Shown piece after piece: positions 1-11,611 of a stretch of 64,000 nucleotides of DNA. Origin of the DNA: Stratiolaelaps scimitus (lineage: Eukaryota > Arthropoda > Arachnida > Mesostigmata > Laelapidae); contig JABWDB010000005.1 in NCBI GenBank assembly GCA_019614645.1, positions 6,046,001 through 6,110,000 of the forward strand, given 5' to 3'. The notes beneath the pieces are model-generated. The model saw only the letters and a list, made by a program, of their open reading frames with translations, searched no databases and was not told the DNA's origin. Position 1 is the stretch's first letter. Every line of letters begins with the position of its first letter. The translations under genes and the position numbers were made by a program.

Positions 1-1250
1 TGTACGTGTTGAGGTACGATGCGCACAGTTGAACAGGGTTTCGTTTTGTTCGGGTAGTTTTTCTATTTCCGGTAGTCGATACCGAGAGCAACTGACTACC
101 TTGTATCCCGTCCGTCTGCTGACGAAGACGACGACGACGCTCCCGTTAGAATTCTAAGTTGAACTTTCCCCGCGACGCCGAAACGCTAATGTGAGCGAGA
201 CACCCCCCCCCCGCTGCCCCCGCGCCATCGTCTGCTATTTCGCAACCTGGCCAAGTCAATTTCAACTCATCCGCGTCCGCTGTTCGCCTGTTCTTCCTGA
301 ACGGTTACGTAAATTCGGTTCACCACACGAAACGAAGGATCGATACACATTTTGTAGCCTTTACGAGCGCCCCACGTGCAGACAGCCGTCCGACGCTCAC
401 AGACAGAGAGGGGGCGAACTGTGCGCGGCTATTGATACAACCCATCTGCTGCATCTTAATGCCAGCTGCTATTCAGCCTTCCTCCTTGGTTTTGTCCGGC
501 TCCCGGCCAAAAACGCCAGATAGACCTTGAGACTTTTAAGTTCTGCGTTTGCTCGTCCGTGTGGGTGACAACTTGTCACTCGGCTCGAAGACTGCCGCGC
601 GGGCCAGCGAGACGAACAACGAGCGCATGGCCAAGGCGGCCAAGGTAGGCGAGCGGCTTCACCGCTTCCATTGCGCACGCACTGAGCCTCGACACCTGCA
701 TTGGTGCATTGGTTTGGCTGCACCCCCCACCTCCCAGCTGACCATTTACAATAACCACCTCAGCTAGACGTCAACGGCCGGCAAAGTCAGACGGGAACAA
801 GCGGCCGAGAAAAAAAAGAGCATTAAAATAAAAGAGGTAAAACGCTAGAAACTTATGGCCTAGCAAGCAGCAAGGGAGAAGGTAACGTAGCCTGGAAAAA
901 CGAGTGGATGCGTTGAAGGAGGCGGTGTTTTTAGGCGAAATCTCGGTTCGGGATGATTCGCACCACGGCGGTGGTGTTGATGGAATTGCGTAAGCGACTT
1001 AGCGAAGAGGAACAAGTCACGTTTGGGAACGTGTTTTGCGTTCGGCTGTGCGTTGCCCTGATGCAGTGGCGTACTTATAGTCGGGTACGAGAGGTGTCGT
1101 ATGGAGGGGAACCGCCTGATACCGGTAACCACCTGGGGGGAACAGTAGCCTGCCCTCTGTTGGCCGTCTAGTCAAAGGCCGTCGAGAAAAAATGAGCTTA
1201 CCACAAAGACAATGATGACAAGTGGCCGCGTTCGTTCGAATGTGGCACAC
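1..1250. other. GC-rich segment without a supported gene
   Basis: CpG- and C-run-rich DNA, with a run of ten C near 207-216 and a (GAC)n patch near 125-140. Several frames stay open on both strands, as expected from GC content alone. One plus-strand frame reaches a possible donor after an Ala/Lys-rich stretch near 627-645, but nothing decides the strand. It could be a promoter or 5' untranslated region; this is inference only. Confidence 0.3.
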
Positions 1251-2010
1251 AGTGACAATTTGCTAATAAAATGTTTAGCTGTACGTTTGCTAGTCCAATC
1301 TAACATCAATGTATTGCCATTGGACCATGCAAACCTTCTGAGGACCAGGTTTCGGAGTTAACAAATATAGTCATATCTCCAAGAGTAGCCTTTTCGTACA
1401 TTTGAAATACAGACTTTTTTTTTACATTGTCGACTTCGTTCAATTCCTGTCGCCACGCCTAAGAACTCTCACAAAATCCATATTACATTAGTGGAGATAA
1501 TTCACGGCATCCTTAATGACGTAACAACGTGAGCGGTGCCTGATTTGATTTGGTAGCTGCTATGGAAACTCCGGCTAGGACAATTTCATCATATACTGGT
1601 CGAGGTCAAATTAACGTTGGGCAGTTTATTTTCTCTCACAAAAGCAAAGCTCTGCTGTCATAACGACGTTACATTCCGTGCACAATACCACAATTCTCTT
1701 TTTTTTCGCTACTTGTCGTCAGCATTCGCTTAGAAGCGTGTCACTGATTTTAACAATGAGCTTTGTGCCGTGTTGAACGGATCCCGCTGTAGTCCATGAC
1801 ATATCCGCCGTTTACACCTGCTATCGCGTTTGACGCCTCGTCCGCCAGTTATGGTCCGACAGAAGAAGCACAGAAAAACCATCCTATTGTGGGTGGTAGG
1901 CCATAAGAAGGGGCAATAAATATCAGCAGCCCTTCACGTAATATTCAAGATCGCGTTATGACAAAAAAAGCAAGCTCGCTGTCGAGCTCCGATCTACCGT
2001 TTCGTGCCGG
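1251..2010. other. Intergenic-like DNA, nothing recognised
   Basis: Stops occur in every frame. I see no repeat array, RNA gene or convincing splice pair here, only short A and T runs. Confidence 0.4.
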
Positions 2011-2794
2011 TTGAAGGTGCAGCGGTGGTGCACATGGTTCAGAACTAAGCGGGCACTAATGGCGGCAATGGATTGGATAATGAGATCTCGGGGAAGGTGG
2101 AGCTGTACCGAGCCGCTGAGGATTATAGATAGTTCCCTACGGGATTCACATGCATTGACTGCCAATAGCCCGCGAAGAATAGTCCCCGAACAGCCAGAAC
2201 TAGATAGTCGCACTTCGATGAGTCTGGAGGGGTTCTATGCTTGGCTCTGTGTGAGCGTGTACTACAAATCAATATTCTTGTATTATGTTTAGGCGGACTT
2301 TGCGGGAGAAATCCGTTGCACCGTCGTGGTAAATACCACTGGCCAAGTACAGAATTGCCAGATCAGTTTCGAGCTGGTTTTGCGAGCTTGACGGTTACAT
2401 TGGAGGGAAAGAAATGTCTTCTGAAGAAATGTCTTTCAACTGATGAAAGCAATAAAAAAGTCTTTAAAGGATGCGGACGCTGCCTTAGAAAATGCAGACA
2501 CGAACTTCAACGTCCAGCTTGTCCACACGTCTCGCAAATGCCAACGTGAGAAACGTTATACCGGACTTCCAGTGATCTTTCTCTCGGATGACGCTTAGCA
2601 GCTCCCGAAATGAATCGAATTCTCAGCTTGGCGACAGACGGCTACCCATAATCGACGTGAAAAATCATCGCATCTTCTGCCATCACGTCGTCTGCACAGG
2701 TCCCCGCACTGCTGCGTACAGCATGCCGGGGATCATTCGCTACTCCGAAGAGCTTAGGCTATTTGTAAACGATAATAATCCGCATTGGAGATAA
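2011..2794 (+). pseudogene. Fragmentary coding-like stretch, frame-shifted
   Basis: Protein-like sequence appears in successive different plus-strand frames. A frame runs to about 2292, then a second follows a TTTAG acceptor-like site at 2293 and stops at about 2392. A third, rich in Lys/Asp/Ala, ends with LSDDA and a stop near 2598. A fourth, at 2588-2794, ends in NNPHWR. If real, it is a decayed gene or mobile-element frame, or several tiny exons with one improbably short intron (42 nt). I do not recognise a family. Frame changes without good splice sites favour a pseudogene over a working gene. Confidence 0.15.
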
Positions 2795-2849
2795 AATATG
2801 AAGAAGAAGCCTCTAATTCGTATCCGAGCCAAGGACCAGTTCCTCTGAT

Positions 2850-3307
2850 GTTCTATGTGCAAATACATTTCTCTGTCTTTCAACGCCCCCATACATTCCC
2901 CATCTCAATTGCTAATACCTAGCCCCTCCCCCTCCTCTCTCGTCTCTATCTCTCTCTCTTTTATCTGTTCGTATTTGCAAAAAAAACTCGACACATCGAA
3001 GGGTAGCTTATTTTTTGTGTTCTTTATGATATGTCGCGTTCTGCCATAAATGGCTCAAATGCCCATTCGCTTGGTATTCGCCACATCGACATTGACAGTG
3101 AGTTGAGCAGATTGAAATGCTTTTTCGTGTTGACTAAATGAAACCTCTCCTTCTCTCATGGATCCTTAACTTGTCAAAGTCCCAATGGAGAGAAAAAATC
3201 ATCTGCAACAGCACACGATATAGAACACTAGTGGCCGCGAACCGAATCATTTACGGCGGGGTCCGCGCTCACACCAGGCCGGACGGCCTTTGATCTGATG
3301 GAGAACA

Positions 3308-3338
<31 letters not shown>

Positions 3339-5180
3339 CTATAGTATTTCTGGTGAGCGTGTCCCCGCATGTGCTAGCGTATGTACGAATAGTACTACCC
3401 GTCTGTGTGTGAGCTCAATTGGCAGAGGGTTATACAACCACCGGCACACAGCCACTCAGGGATTGACCTTACCGCGCAGCGACGCCTACCCCCATACGTA
3501 CCGCGTGCCGGTGCGAAACCCGCGGTCGTTTTTTGTGCTTAATATAAATATCATAATAATAGTGGCGGCGGCGGCGGCGACGGCAAGAACGACGCCAGCC
3601 GCAAATATATAATTCTGGCATGTACTGTGCCCCACTTTCGTGTGGTATGCCCGAAGACAGCTGTGCAACACTGCAGCAGAATGCCCCTTTGAATGTAATC
3701 AGTAGCGAGGCAACGAAGTGGACAGCGCGCACTACGGGTATGCTGCCGATAGCTTACCTGCCACGTTACCTCCCTTACATAAGAAGATAATGCTAGATTG
3801 CAATACTAGCGATATAATGAAAAATACGAGTGGTGCAAGCTAGACACATCCAATCGGAGATACTCGCGCAGACAGATCCTCAATGGTGTATGCATCAAAG
3901 GCTCGGGTCGTATACATCGATCTAATTAATTACTAATTAACACATGGGTAACACCCGGATAACGGTGTGGATCAGCGTTGTGCTCAGCGTTGTTTTGGGC
4001 CACAGACCCACTGACTTACCGCTGTTGGACGGACTGCTGCTATCCCTGGAAGCTAAATCTGGACGCTTTGACAAGATTCTCGATTACTATATACTGGCAC
4101 ACGTACTCTTTATGATCTAATCATTTGCTGAGCGTTTTTTTATTCGTAGTTACCGATGATCAGTTGTGATCGCCCGAAGTGGGCGGGGTCCCGTATCTGC
4201 ACAGCACCACTTGATAGAGCTTTGAAATGTGGCGCCGAAATTATTTATTTATTATGAATATAGAATAGGAGGAGTTAGTCGTACGGCGTTTACCAGTCTA
4301 ATCGTCGCATTGTTCATTAGCGGGGAATAGACAAATGCGAGGAATGATTGGGATGACGACAGACCTCGCAAACTGCATGGACTATTGGCGTTGATAGAAT
4401 CGAACGAACCTCCAGCGCGACTGCGCTGCACAGCTAATAACAAAGCCGTTTGATTAATCATGATTTTTCCGCTGTAATGATTTTGTGCTTGAGGTACAAC
4501 AGGTAAGTTAGGGAATCCTTTGGTGTTTCTTTACTGACAGACAAAAAGTGTACCCAGATCTACATCGGCCTCCGTTGCTAACATCGTGAAACATGCAGAT
4601 AACGTGCAGCTAAAGAAAAAAACATTGCACAAATGACACACGGAGAACACTACTACAATACTAAAAAATCACAGAAATAAGTTAAGCGCTGATAATTTTA
4701 GCAAGCCCTCACTGTACAATATAAAAATGTATTCGTTGTCGATATTATTGCCTCCGTTATTTCGCTATGGATGCATAAAGATCATTTTTTAGAAAGGTCA
4801 AGCGGTCTGACAACTTGAAATGTGTCTCCGATCGCTTTTCTGGTATTTGAGGACAAATTTACACGATCTGGGACGAGGACGACACTGTATTCAATTCGTA
4901 AGGCTCTTTGCAACGCGGCAGAGTTTAGCACACATTGAAACGTTATAAAAATCGACCGAAGTTGCCCCCGACGCTTGTGAGCAGTTTTTCGGTATTGATA
5001 TGATTGATATTTTGTGTATAAACATATCCGAGTCGAAACGGCTATTAAGGGAGGCTAGCTGCAAGAATCGACCGATAGACGAAACGGTCTCCTTCCATTG
5101 ACGACGAGAGTCTCCGTGCAAAAGGCACCGTAGAACGGTAAATACCGACGTATTTCATTACGACGCTAAAAGCATTCTCA
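2850..5180. other. Gene-poor region
   Basis: It holds C/T-rich DNA at about 2885-2960 and one (AT)n tract. Isolated splice-like signals exist: a minus-strand hydrophobic frame of about 28 codons at 3759-3842 between a CTAG acceptor and a GTAAGC donor, a minus-strand GTAAGT at 4018, and a plus-strand GTAAGT at 4502. They do not chain in phase with each other. Nothing else is supported. Confidence 0.35.
3311..3338. repeat. (AT)14 microsatellite
   Basis: Uninterrupted AT dinucleotides. Confidence 0.97.
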
Positions 5181-5905
5181 TACAATAAGTTGACCCCTCT
5201 GGCATTTCTGCCACGAATGACACTAAATTCCAACGCTTCCTCTCAAGTGTCTGTAAATCGATCGAGAGGCTGGTTAAGAGCGCGATACCTCATGATGGGG
5301 GGTCGGAGCCTGGCAAGTCGTGGCACCCCTCCGAAGGCTTTTACGGATGTTGTGCCTTTAATTCCGGTGACACTGACTCATATTTTTAGCATGTCCATAC
5401 AGCACGGATAGACATGTTAACAATGTCTTTCCAGAATCTCTGAAGAGTGCAAAGGTAGCCCCACTGTATGAAGGCAAAAGGGGTGGGATCAGACCTAACG
5501 AGTCATCGGACCAGTTGCGCTCGCAGATTTCGTCGGAGACTTATTCCAGCGGTGAATGAAAGAACAATTGATCACACATGTAGAAGAACTTCCCCTTCTC
5601 ACAGACACCAGAGATGGATTGCGAGTTGGGCGGTCAGCGGAAGCTAGCTCTCACTGGATGGGTCTAAGACGTTTGTTTCAATGCTGAATATTACTAAGGG
5701 CCTCTCTCGTCTAGGGTTAGACAACAACGCCTGCAATTCATTACCCTTGGTGGGAACCACGCTAAAAGCCCTTAATGGGGAGGGCACTCTATCTGATGAG
5801 ATCTTCGTGAAAGTTCAAGCGCCATAAGGCTTCGTTCTTGGACCTCGTAATTTTCTCTCGTATACAATTGTGGCTCCGTTCACTGTTAATACAATTTCTT
5901 CCAAG
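5180..5905 (+). mobile_element. Decayed non-LTR retrotransposon (LINE) reverse transcriptase fragment
   Basis: What is seen: plus-strand peptide blocks in shifting frames. In order they are a TPPKAFTDVVPLI block with a following HIF..SIQHG (about 5325-5410), FPESLKSAKVAPLY (about 5428-5470), a TDTRDGLRVGRSAE block (about 5600-5645), and a GFVLGP block (about 5828-5845). Known family pattern: in Jockey/CR1-like reverse transcriptases these correspond to the region before the fingers, the SLK..KVVPIYK motif, the QYGFR..RST motif and the PQGSVLGPLLF motif, in this order and at similar spacing. The YADD catalytic block was not found. In-frame stops and frame changes show an inactive copy. Ends are unclear; no target-site duplication or A-tail was identified. 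Confidence 0.75.
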
Positions 5906-5973
5906 GCCCGAGGTGATTCATTTTCACATGATACTTCGGCATAAATGTAAGGTATCGAGGCCGCCGGCCCAAG

Positions 5974-6213
5974 ATGATCTTTCGAGTATCAACGACTAAT
6001 TATATATATGATAATCACGGCTCGTTCGTTATTGTACGTGAATCTGAGTGTACTGGAAACGAAACATGTAGTATACGAATTCGCACGCTACCCAGTCGTG
6101 TGCTACAGGCAGCTCTATTTGTCGCTGACAAGTGCACCGTTAGAGCTACCACTAAAGCTTCGAATTGCGTTCCTCATTGCGACGTGAAGAGCTTTGAATT
6201 AGTGGCGCTTTGA
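5974..6213 (+). CDS. Hypothetical Cys-containing small ORF
   Basis: An open frame of 79 codons with a good start context (CAAGATGA) directly downstream of the LINE remnant. Cysteines are grouped in an SECTGNETC block and again near the C-terminus (NC.PHC). No signal peptide or membrane segment is evident. The C-terminal region contains a short tandem duplication (TTTGAATTAGTG twice, ending in the stop region). It is not recognised. It could be a single-exon gene, an exon, or a chance or mobile-element-derived frame given its position. Confidence 0.25.
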   Translation: MIFRVSTTNYIYDNHGSFVIVRESECTGNETCSIRIRTLPSRVLQAALFVADKCTVRATTKASNCVPHCDVKSFELVAL

Positions 6214-6764
6214 ATTAGTGCCAAATGATTGTCCCTCTTCGCTGCGTGTCGTGCGTTTCGAGTATTACTTACGTTTATGATTTATGGTTGGAAAAAAATG
6301 TGTATCGTACAAAAAAGCGTCGGGCAGCATCACCTGGGTAACAACCGTGCCGTGGAGGGGAGTATATTCGTCCCGTGTGCCCTGCAGATTTGTATTAATA
6401 AGCTACGTATTCAAGTATCGGCATCTGCCTATCCCAACATTCCAACCTAAGTAGCTAACCAAATATAGGAAGTATTCAACGACGATGTAATGATGATAAC
6501 GCAATACCATCACAATTGAGCGTCACAGCACATCGACACGTCAGAATCTCAGGAGAGTTGTTCAACATAAATCAAGGGATTAGTAGACTGATTCTCCATG
6601 AGTTGGCGTCCTCCAGCTGGCCCCCGCCGACGTCAAGATTCACAGGAGCAGCATTTGCGTAGCAACACTGATATCGGCGGCCTCATAAAATGCGAACGCC
6701 CGTATACTATTGATCTGCATAATAATGTTGGTTGGGTTGCGCGACTCATGATGCGTGTCAGAAA

Positions 6765-6803
6765 AGCCGCCACCGCCGCCACCGCCGCCACCGCCGCCGC
6801 CGC
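6765..6803. repeat. (GCC)n triplet repeat
   Basis: Nearly pure GCC/ACC triplets. Confidence 0.95.
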
Positions 6804-6926
6804 GGCAACATGCAATGCAGGATCTATTGATGTCTAGCTGCAAATCGCCGGTAGCTGACAATAAGACAAAGCTGGAGGTTAGCCAGTTATTGCAGCAGTT
6901 GCCGGCCACGGGCAACCGCCGTCGCT

Positions 6927-6952
6927 GCCGCCGCCGCCGCCGCCGCCGCCGT
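6927..6952. repeat. (GCC)n triplet repeat
   Basis: Perfect CCG triplets. Confidence 0.95.
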
Positions 6953-7682
6953 TTTGCTGCGTCGCGCCGCGTTGTACTGCGATCGGCATTAGACCGGTGG
7001 CGTCTGTGTGGCTTCTGTTTTAGGGCAACAAAAGCAGGGCAACAATTTACCACTGATCCCACAGCGCGCTGTGATCCCACCGCCTCCGCCGCAACCGTGA
7101 TCAGTTGCTCTTTACCGTTCCGTCGACGCCGTCGTCGTCGTCGTCTACGGGGCGTCGTAGCGTAGTGAAACAATTTGAATGAAACGGCTTGAGTGGCCTG
7201 GCCTGAGACCGAGTCGTTGAAGTCCCAGCTCAGCTCAGCCCGATTCACCTTGGAGTGGTAACCAACGAAGTCCTCGGCCTTTCTGCGGCTACTGGTGAAG
7301 AGCGGCCGGCCGGCCGGCAGCAGCAGCAGCAGATTCTGCGGCGGTGGCTGTTGTTGATGTTGTTGTTGTGATGCCGAGGTACGTCAGTATGGGGACGGGA
7401 TGACGATGTATGGACTGACAAGCGTGAAGTGAATAGCCCAGAAATAGTATTCGATTCTCTACGGCCTGCTAAAAACAGTAACTCCGAAACGCTGTGTGAA
7501 ATATGCATGTTTATAGAAAATGCTATTCGTGTTTTATTACCGCCATTAACGTTATAAATATACTACGATACGCGGCGGCTGATGTCGCTCGCTAACCGGT
7601 CATCTAATAGTAATAACAATAATAATAATAATAAATAAATTAATTAATTACAATGTTGTCTTGATGATTATAATCATTTCAG

Positions 7683-7903
7683 CTATTTATGATTATGTTT
7701 ATTTCGAGTGTCTCGCACTGCTATCGTTATTATGTCAGGAGCACGAACGACGGCTCAATATGTATCGTATGTGTATTTGCGCAGACAGTATAAACGGCAT
7801 GCAATTAGATGAAGCAAGCGAAATAATTAGGTTTGAAAGCGATCATTTTCGCAAGAAAAATAGATGCAATAGGCTGATTATGTTCGTAGACTTGTTCTAT
7901 TGA
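7683..7903 (+). CDS. Candidate terminal exon, unknown protein
   Basis: A plus-strand frame of 72 codons plus stop, open from an ATCATTTCAG acceptor ending at 7682. The exon starts in phase 2 (two bases completing a codon). The peptide begins with a hydrophobic Leu/Cys-rich stretch (LALLSLLCQEHERR), passes to a charged middle (QLDEASEIIRFESDHF) and ends hydrophobic (MFVDLFY). Remaining open for 220 bases in AT-rich DNA is more significant than in GC-rich DNA. An in-frame ATG just upstream at about 7664 could instead start an unspliced ORF. No upstream exon or AATAAA was found. It converges on the minus-strand candidate at 7993-8275, with stop codons 90 bases apart. Family unknown. Confidence 0.4.
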
Positions 7904-7992
7904 GATCGTGGGCTTCTAAGCTAATCATCCGCTGCTTATTAGTGCCGGTCCTGTTCTGGCAGGTTTGCCACTGAATTTACTTGGTGCTGATG

Positions 7993-8275
7993 TTAAATAT
8001 CATAGCTACATACAACATTGGTAACATGCTTTATAGTGCCATTTTCTAATTTGAACGTAACTGTAAAAAGCATTGTTTTACAAAATGTTGTGGGTAGCAG
8101 CAAGTAATTGACAGTATCGGAGACCCGACGGACCGGATTACTTACATCCCAGTGTTATCCACCAATTACCAAGGCTAAGATAATCGATGTCAGGGGGGAT
8201 CTTTTCCTTTTGTCTCCTTTTGTCAAGTAATGTGTGCCACGAAACTAAACCAAGTAAATGTGCAACAGGGTATTG
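7993..8275 (-). CDS. Candidate two-exon gene 3' end, unknown protein
   Basis: Two minus-strand exons that agree in phase. The first is 8275-8146 (130 nt): it follows a pyrimidine-rich acceptor (TTTTTCTCATC..CTTAG), stays open for 43 codons, and ends at a perfect GTAAGT donor. The second is 8060-7993: it follows CTTTTTACAG, starts with the two bases needed to finish the split codon, and reads 21 codons to TAA. The intron is 85 nt. The peptide has a hydrophobic/aromatic start, a basic KRRQKEK patch, a DIDYLSLGNWW block and an NGT glycosylation-type site in the last exon. Upstream exons are unresolved: frames at 8309-8512 and 8547-8747 look protein-like but lack consensus donors. No family is recognised. 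Confidence 0.45.
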
Positions 8276-8308
8276 CTAAGATCGTCGACAAGATGAGAAA
8301 AAGATCAG

Positions 8309-8747
8309 TCAAATGCTCATTAAACTGTTTGTGACATAGATGGTCCACCCAACCGACTCAGCCTCAGCATTTTTCATTTTTTGCCAGTTGTCGTTATCAA
8401 CGACAACGGGAAACGAAAGGATATCACTATGGTTTTGGTTGTGATCTTCATCGATTGTCTTCAATGTATAGATCTTCGTCAGGTTCACAAGAAGATATCT
8501 TTTGAAGACCACCCAAGCGTCTGTTCTTCTGATTCATCGGTATGCTTCATTTATTTTTAGATGAGCCGCAGCCCATCAGTTCCGTCGATCCGTACGAGTG
8601 AAAAATCCAACTCAGAATCACACCGGTTAGCAGGTCGAAAATGGACAACCAACCTTGTACCGCTATGCTGTATATATTCTGTTCAGCTAATCGCCACGGA
8701 TATTCTAGCCGTAAGTGTGCCCTATAGTCGAGACACGACACCCCCAA
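8309..8747 (-). other. Ambiguous coding-like region (both strands)
   Basis: Minus strand: a frame at 8747-8547 with a hydrophobic segment (WLSIFDLLTGVILSWIF), and an acidic frame at 8512-8309, both upstream of the exon pair at 8275-7993. Plus strand: 8561-8710 (150 nt, 50 codons) opens after a TTTATTTTTAG acceptor and ends at a perfect GTAAGT donor, beginning with a Ser-rich MSRSPS block. Only one strand is likely to be used. Transcript data would be needed to choose. Confidence 0.25.
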
Positions 8748-8939
8748 GCTGTCCCTACTCTATGTACAGCTGTATCAAGCGTAGAAAAGCAGGGCTGATC
8801 TCTGCTCAAGCGCTCGCAACGCGTTCAAGATTTTCCTACTTCGCCCAGGTTACTTATTTCAAGCCAAGTTACGCAAAGTTGCTGTACGTGGATGTTCGTC
8901 TAATTTCACTAACGAGACCCTTGTATCCGATATGATAGT

Positions 8940-10620
8940 AAGCGGGGGGGGGACACGGATGAATGGCCTAAATCGTGATGATATCGTCATTCTACCAGAA
9001 TAGGTCTATCCGGTAGCAGTTAATCATATTCTGGCTCAGTAGTTCTTTTCGATTAGTCAGTTTACCGTTCGATAGCCGTTCAGCTATAAGAAAAAAATGC
9101 CGTCCATCCACCGTTCAGCTGTTGTCTATTTCTTCAATTTCTGTTAGCTAAAAACAAAACATCGTAGTAACATCAGCGCAGGGGAGCAGGCGTATTGCAA
9201 TACGATCACATTATGGTCAGGACAATCAGATCGAAGAAAAATTGCTGCCAAAACAGATACGGTCGTGACAGCCGACTAATATGAGCAAGAGTCTGAAGGT
9301 CGTCGCGCGGTTCCGAGCAAGAGTCGAGTGTTGGCGAAGTGAGCATTGTCATAACAAATATACTTCATGTAGACGATGGTCTGTGTGCGTCTAGCGTATG
9401 GCTACGCAGGCTAGATTTACGGTCAACTCGCCGGTGGCGGGGGCGTCCCCGACTTCTCGTCCGCGCCGTCGGCTGCGTCTCAATTCGTCGATTGTTCAAT
9501 CGAAGTCTGCCCGCTGCCTGCACATCCGTCCGTGCATGTGAACCGAGCGCCGAGAAGTGTCTCCGCGCGGACCGTCACGTCTGCCTCCTCTCCCGCCATC
9601 ACCCCCGTAGACCCCTGAGGCGCACCTCCTTCAAGCCTCCGCTGGTCTCACCCCATTGTCACCCCCTTCTTGGCTTTCTTGGCAATCTTTCGGCATTCAT
9701 TCTCGCCCCTAGCCCCTCGCCGTCCGCTGTCTATCAGGAACGCTCACCGATAGCGTGAAGGCTTGCTCTGGCCGCCGGCAGCGTGAACGGCCAACCGAAC
9801 AGCGACCGACGTCCCGACCCGTGTCGTTACTCCTCGCCGAAGTCCGGATCGCGAAACATCAGCGACATTAGCGAACTGACAGCCGACTCGCGCTTCCCAC
9901 GAAGCGGAGAATCGCAGTAGGATCGAATGTATGCCTTTTTGGTTGACATAGTGCGGCTATGTATGCGGTGCTGAACCGGCGGTGACGCGAAGATCGCGAA
10001 GATCGCGCAGGAAAGCGTGGATCTAGTGGGATGTTAGCGCGCGTCTGGGGCAGCTTGAGTGATTGACCAACACAAGGTGGTAGGATTTCGCGCGTGAATT
10101 ACCGTGCACGTTCGTGATAGGTAAGGGACACCGCAATCTCGCCGAGAGCTTACGAAGTTCTTTACTTCTGAATCAAGCCGTGTGTGGAGGAGATAACTAA
10201 ACGTTGGACGCATACGCGGAACTGAAAAGCTGCGTGTGTGTGTGTGGTATTGTGACAACGAAAAAGCCAGGACCGGTTACCCATTTGTGTGTTCGATTCG
10301 TTTCAATAGTTCAGTGCGAACGACTAACCTAAAGGGTCCTCGACCTCTTCTATTAACCTAACAACTGTTCTGTGCCTCTCGCAGAGACGGTCGTTCGAAA
10401 CCTGCAACCCTCTGCCAACCGATTAAACCTAGATAGAAGAAAGTTTCGCTGTGGTTGCTCAGGTCCATGCTATTGACAAGAACAAGTCACCGCCCTCTCC
10501 GTTCTCCCGCGCTGAAACCCTGTCAGACACCCAGGCGTGATTCCCACCTCTGGGTCAGATGAGCTCTAGCCGATGATTCGGACGTGCGCACGTGAGAGAA
10601 AAGAGAAATTACGGGACTAG
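8940..10620. other. GC-rich promoter or 5' untranslated-like region
   Basis: From about 9300 to 10060 the DNA is CpG-rich, with long frames open in several directions and arthropod-type initiator-like TCAGT and ACAGT sites. One plus frame ends with a Ser/Asp/Arg-rich block at about 9777-9920 and a stop. (GT)n is present at about 10228-10243. No coding call is justified; a 5' noncoding exon is the simplest reading, by inference. Confidence 0.3.
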
Positions 10621-11386
10621 TTCGTGCTTGTTGTGGGTGGATGATCCATCGCTGTTCTGCGCGTGTTCCATTCAACTGGACTTGATAGATGTCCCAGCAG
10701 CTCGCAGATGCGTCAAACGAGCCAAATGACTGTCAGCCGCTGTAATTATCACAACACTTCGTAGTGGAATTCGCCTGGATTGCCTAGCTCAGCTAGACGG
10801 AAGAACGCAGTGTTAGGGTGCTAGGGGGTGCGACCGATCACGCAAAAATAAACAGTGCTCAACATTAAGAAAATCACGGAGAACCACCTTGAGCGCGGGC
10901 TGTTTGATAGACTTTCGCCGTCTAGCTTCCGGATGTACTCTGATCTTTAGCGAACTAACTTGGTCGGAAATCGGTAGGATTTTGTTTCGTGTGATATACA
11001 CCCACCTCTGTGCTGGCGAGTTCCTTTGTCTGTAAGGTGGCGCACGCTTGAGGAGAGACTTTCGCAAGAGGTCCGCAAAAAGGTAGGCGTATCATTCATT
11101 GATTACTTCATCGGAACATCTGATTAGAGCTGGACCTGAGAGATCGAACTTAAATAGACGTGGCAAGCTTAGATGTTGTTTATTATGTGAGTATACTTAT
11201 GATATGGTCTTCTCAATGCTAAGGAAACTGAAATTGCAATTCAGTTAATCCTACTTGGTTGGAAGACGATCAGGAATGGCTCAGAGATTAATTGCCTACA
11301 GGACGTGAGAAATCTGTGCAGTTCGATTATACCACCTACATATGTCTTGCTTAGACTAAGCTGGCGATTTTAACGAGGCTTGTTAA
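10621..11386. other. No supported feature
   Basis: A minus-strand frame of 84 codons at 10813-11067 has no splice, promoter or compositional support. Otherwise there are no repeats or genes that I can see. Confidence 0.35.
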
Positions 11387-11611
11387 ATGTGCCGGCAGCA
11401 GAATCTACATGAGTACCTCGAACATAGTTTAACCTCGAATACAGCTGGAAGAGGAAAAATCGGCGTGATCAGTCAGTTCAACCACAAAATTTGGCCAAGC
11501 TGCCAACATGCTCTGGTTTATTATTATTTTATTGTTTATTATTTATTCAAAAAAATATTCACACACCTTTCTTTATACTCATCAAATGTAACAAACCAAG
11601 CATTATTCTAG
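11387..11611 (+). CDS. Hypothetical small membrane-type ORF
   Basis: An ORF of 74 codons with an acceptable start context (TTAAATG). The first 50 residues are hydrophilic with Asn/Ser/Gln. A Tyr/Phe-rich hydrophobic stretch (ALVYYYFIVYYLF) follows, then a polar tail. The hydrophobic part lies over TTATT-rich DNA, so composition alone could produce it. No splice or poly(A) evidence was found, and no family is recognised. Confidence 0.22.
   Translation: MCRQQNLHEYLEHSLTSNTAGRGKIGVISQFNHKIWPSCQHALVYYYFIVYYLFKKIFTHLSLYSSNVTNQALF

Larger units (their letters stand above)
6214..7660. other. GCC/CGG triplet-rich region
   Basis: Composition is dominated by GCC/CCG runs and later GCA/GTT triplets. 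A plus-strand frame at 6755-7165 (poly-Pro, then a Lys/Leu/Gln-containing segment, then poly-Arg) and the long opposite frame are mainly translations of these repeats. The non-repetitive middle of the plus frame (about 6808-6910) stays open, but there is no other support. At 7560-7660 the sequence becomes AT-rich with AAT repeats just before the next candidate exon. Confidence 0.35.

Noticed and set aside
3050..3097. Short signal-like start (MAQMPIRLVFATSTLT) before a GTGAGT donor
   Set aside because: Only 16 codons and no matching downstream exon found; chance is likely.
6640..7248. A 202-codon minus-strand frame rich in Arg and Gly
   Set aside because: It is mostly the translation of GCC/CGT triplet repeats; the opposite strand is open too.
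8549..8576. MGCGSSK start on the minus strand, a typical N-myristoylation sequence
   Set aside because: The frame stops after nine codons and no donor site lies within it.
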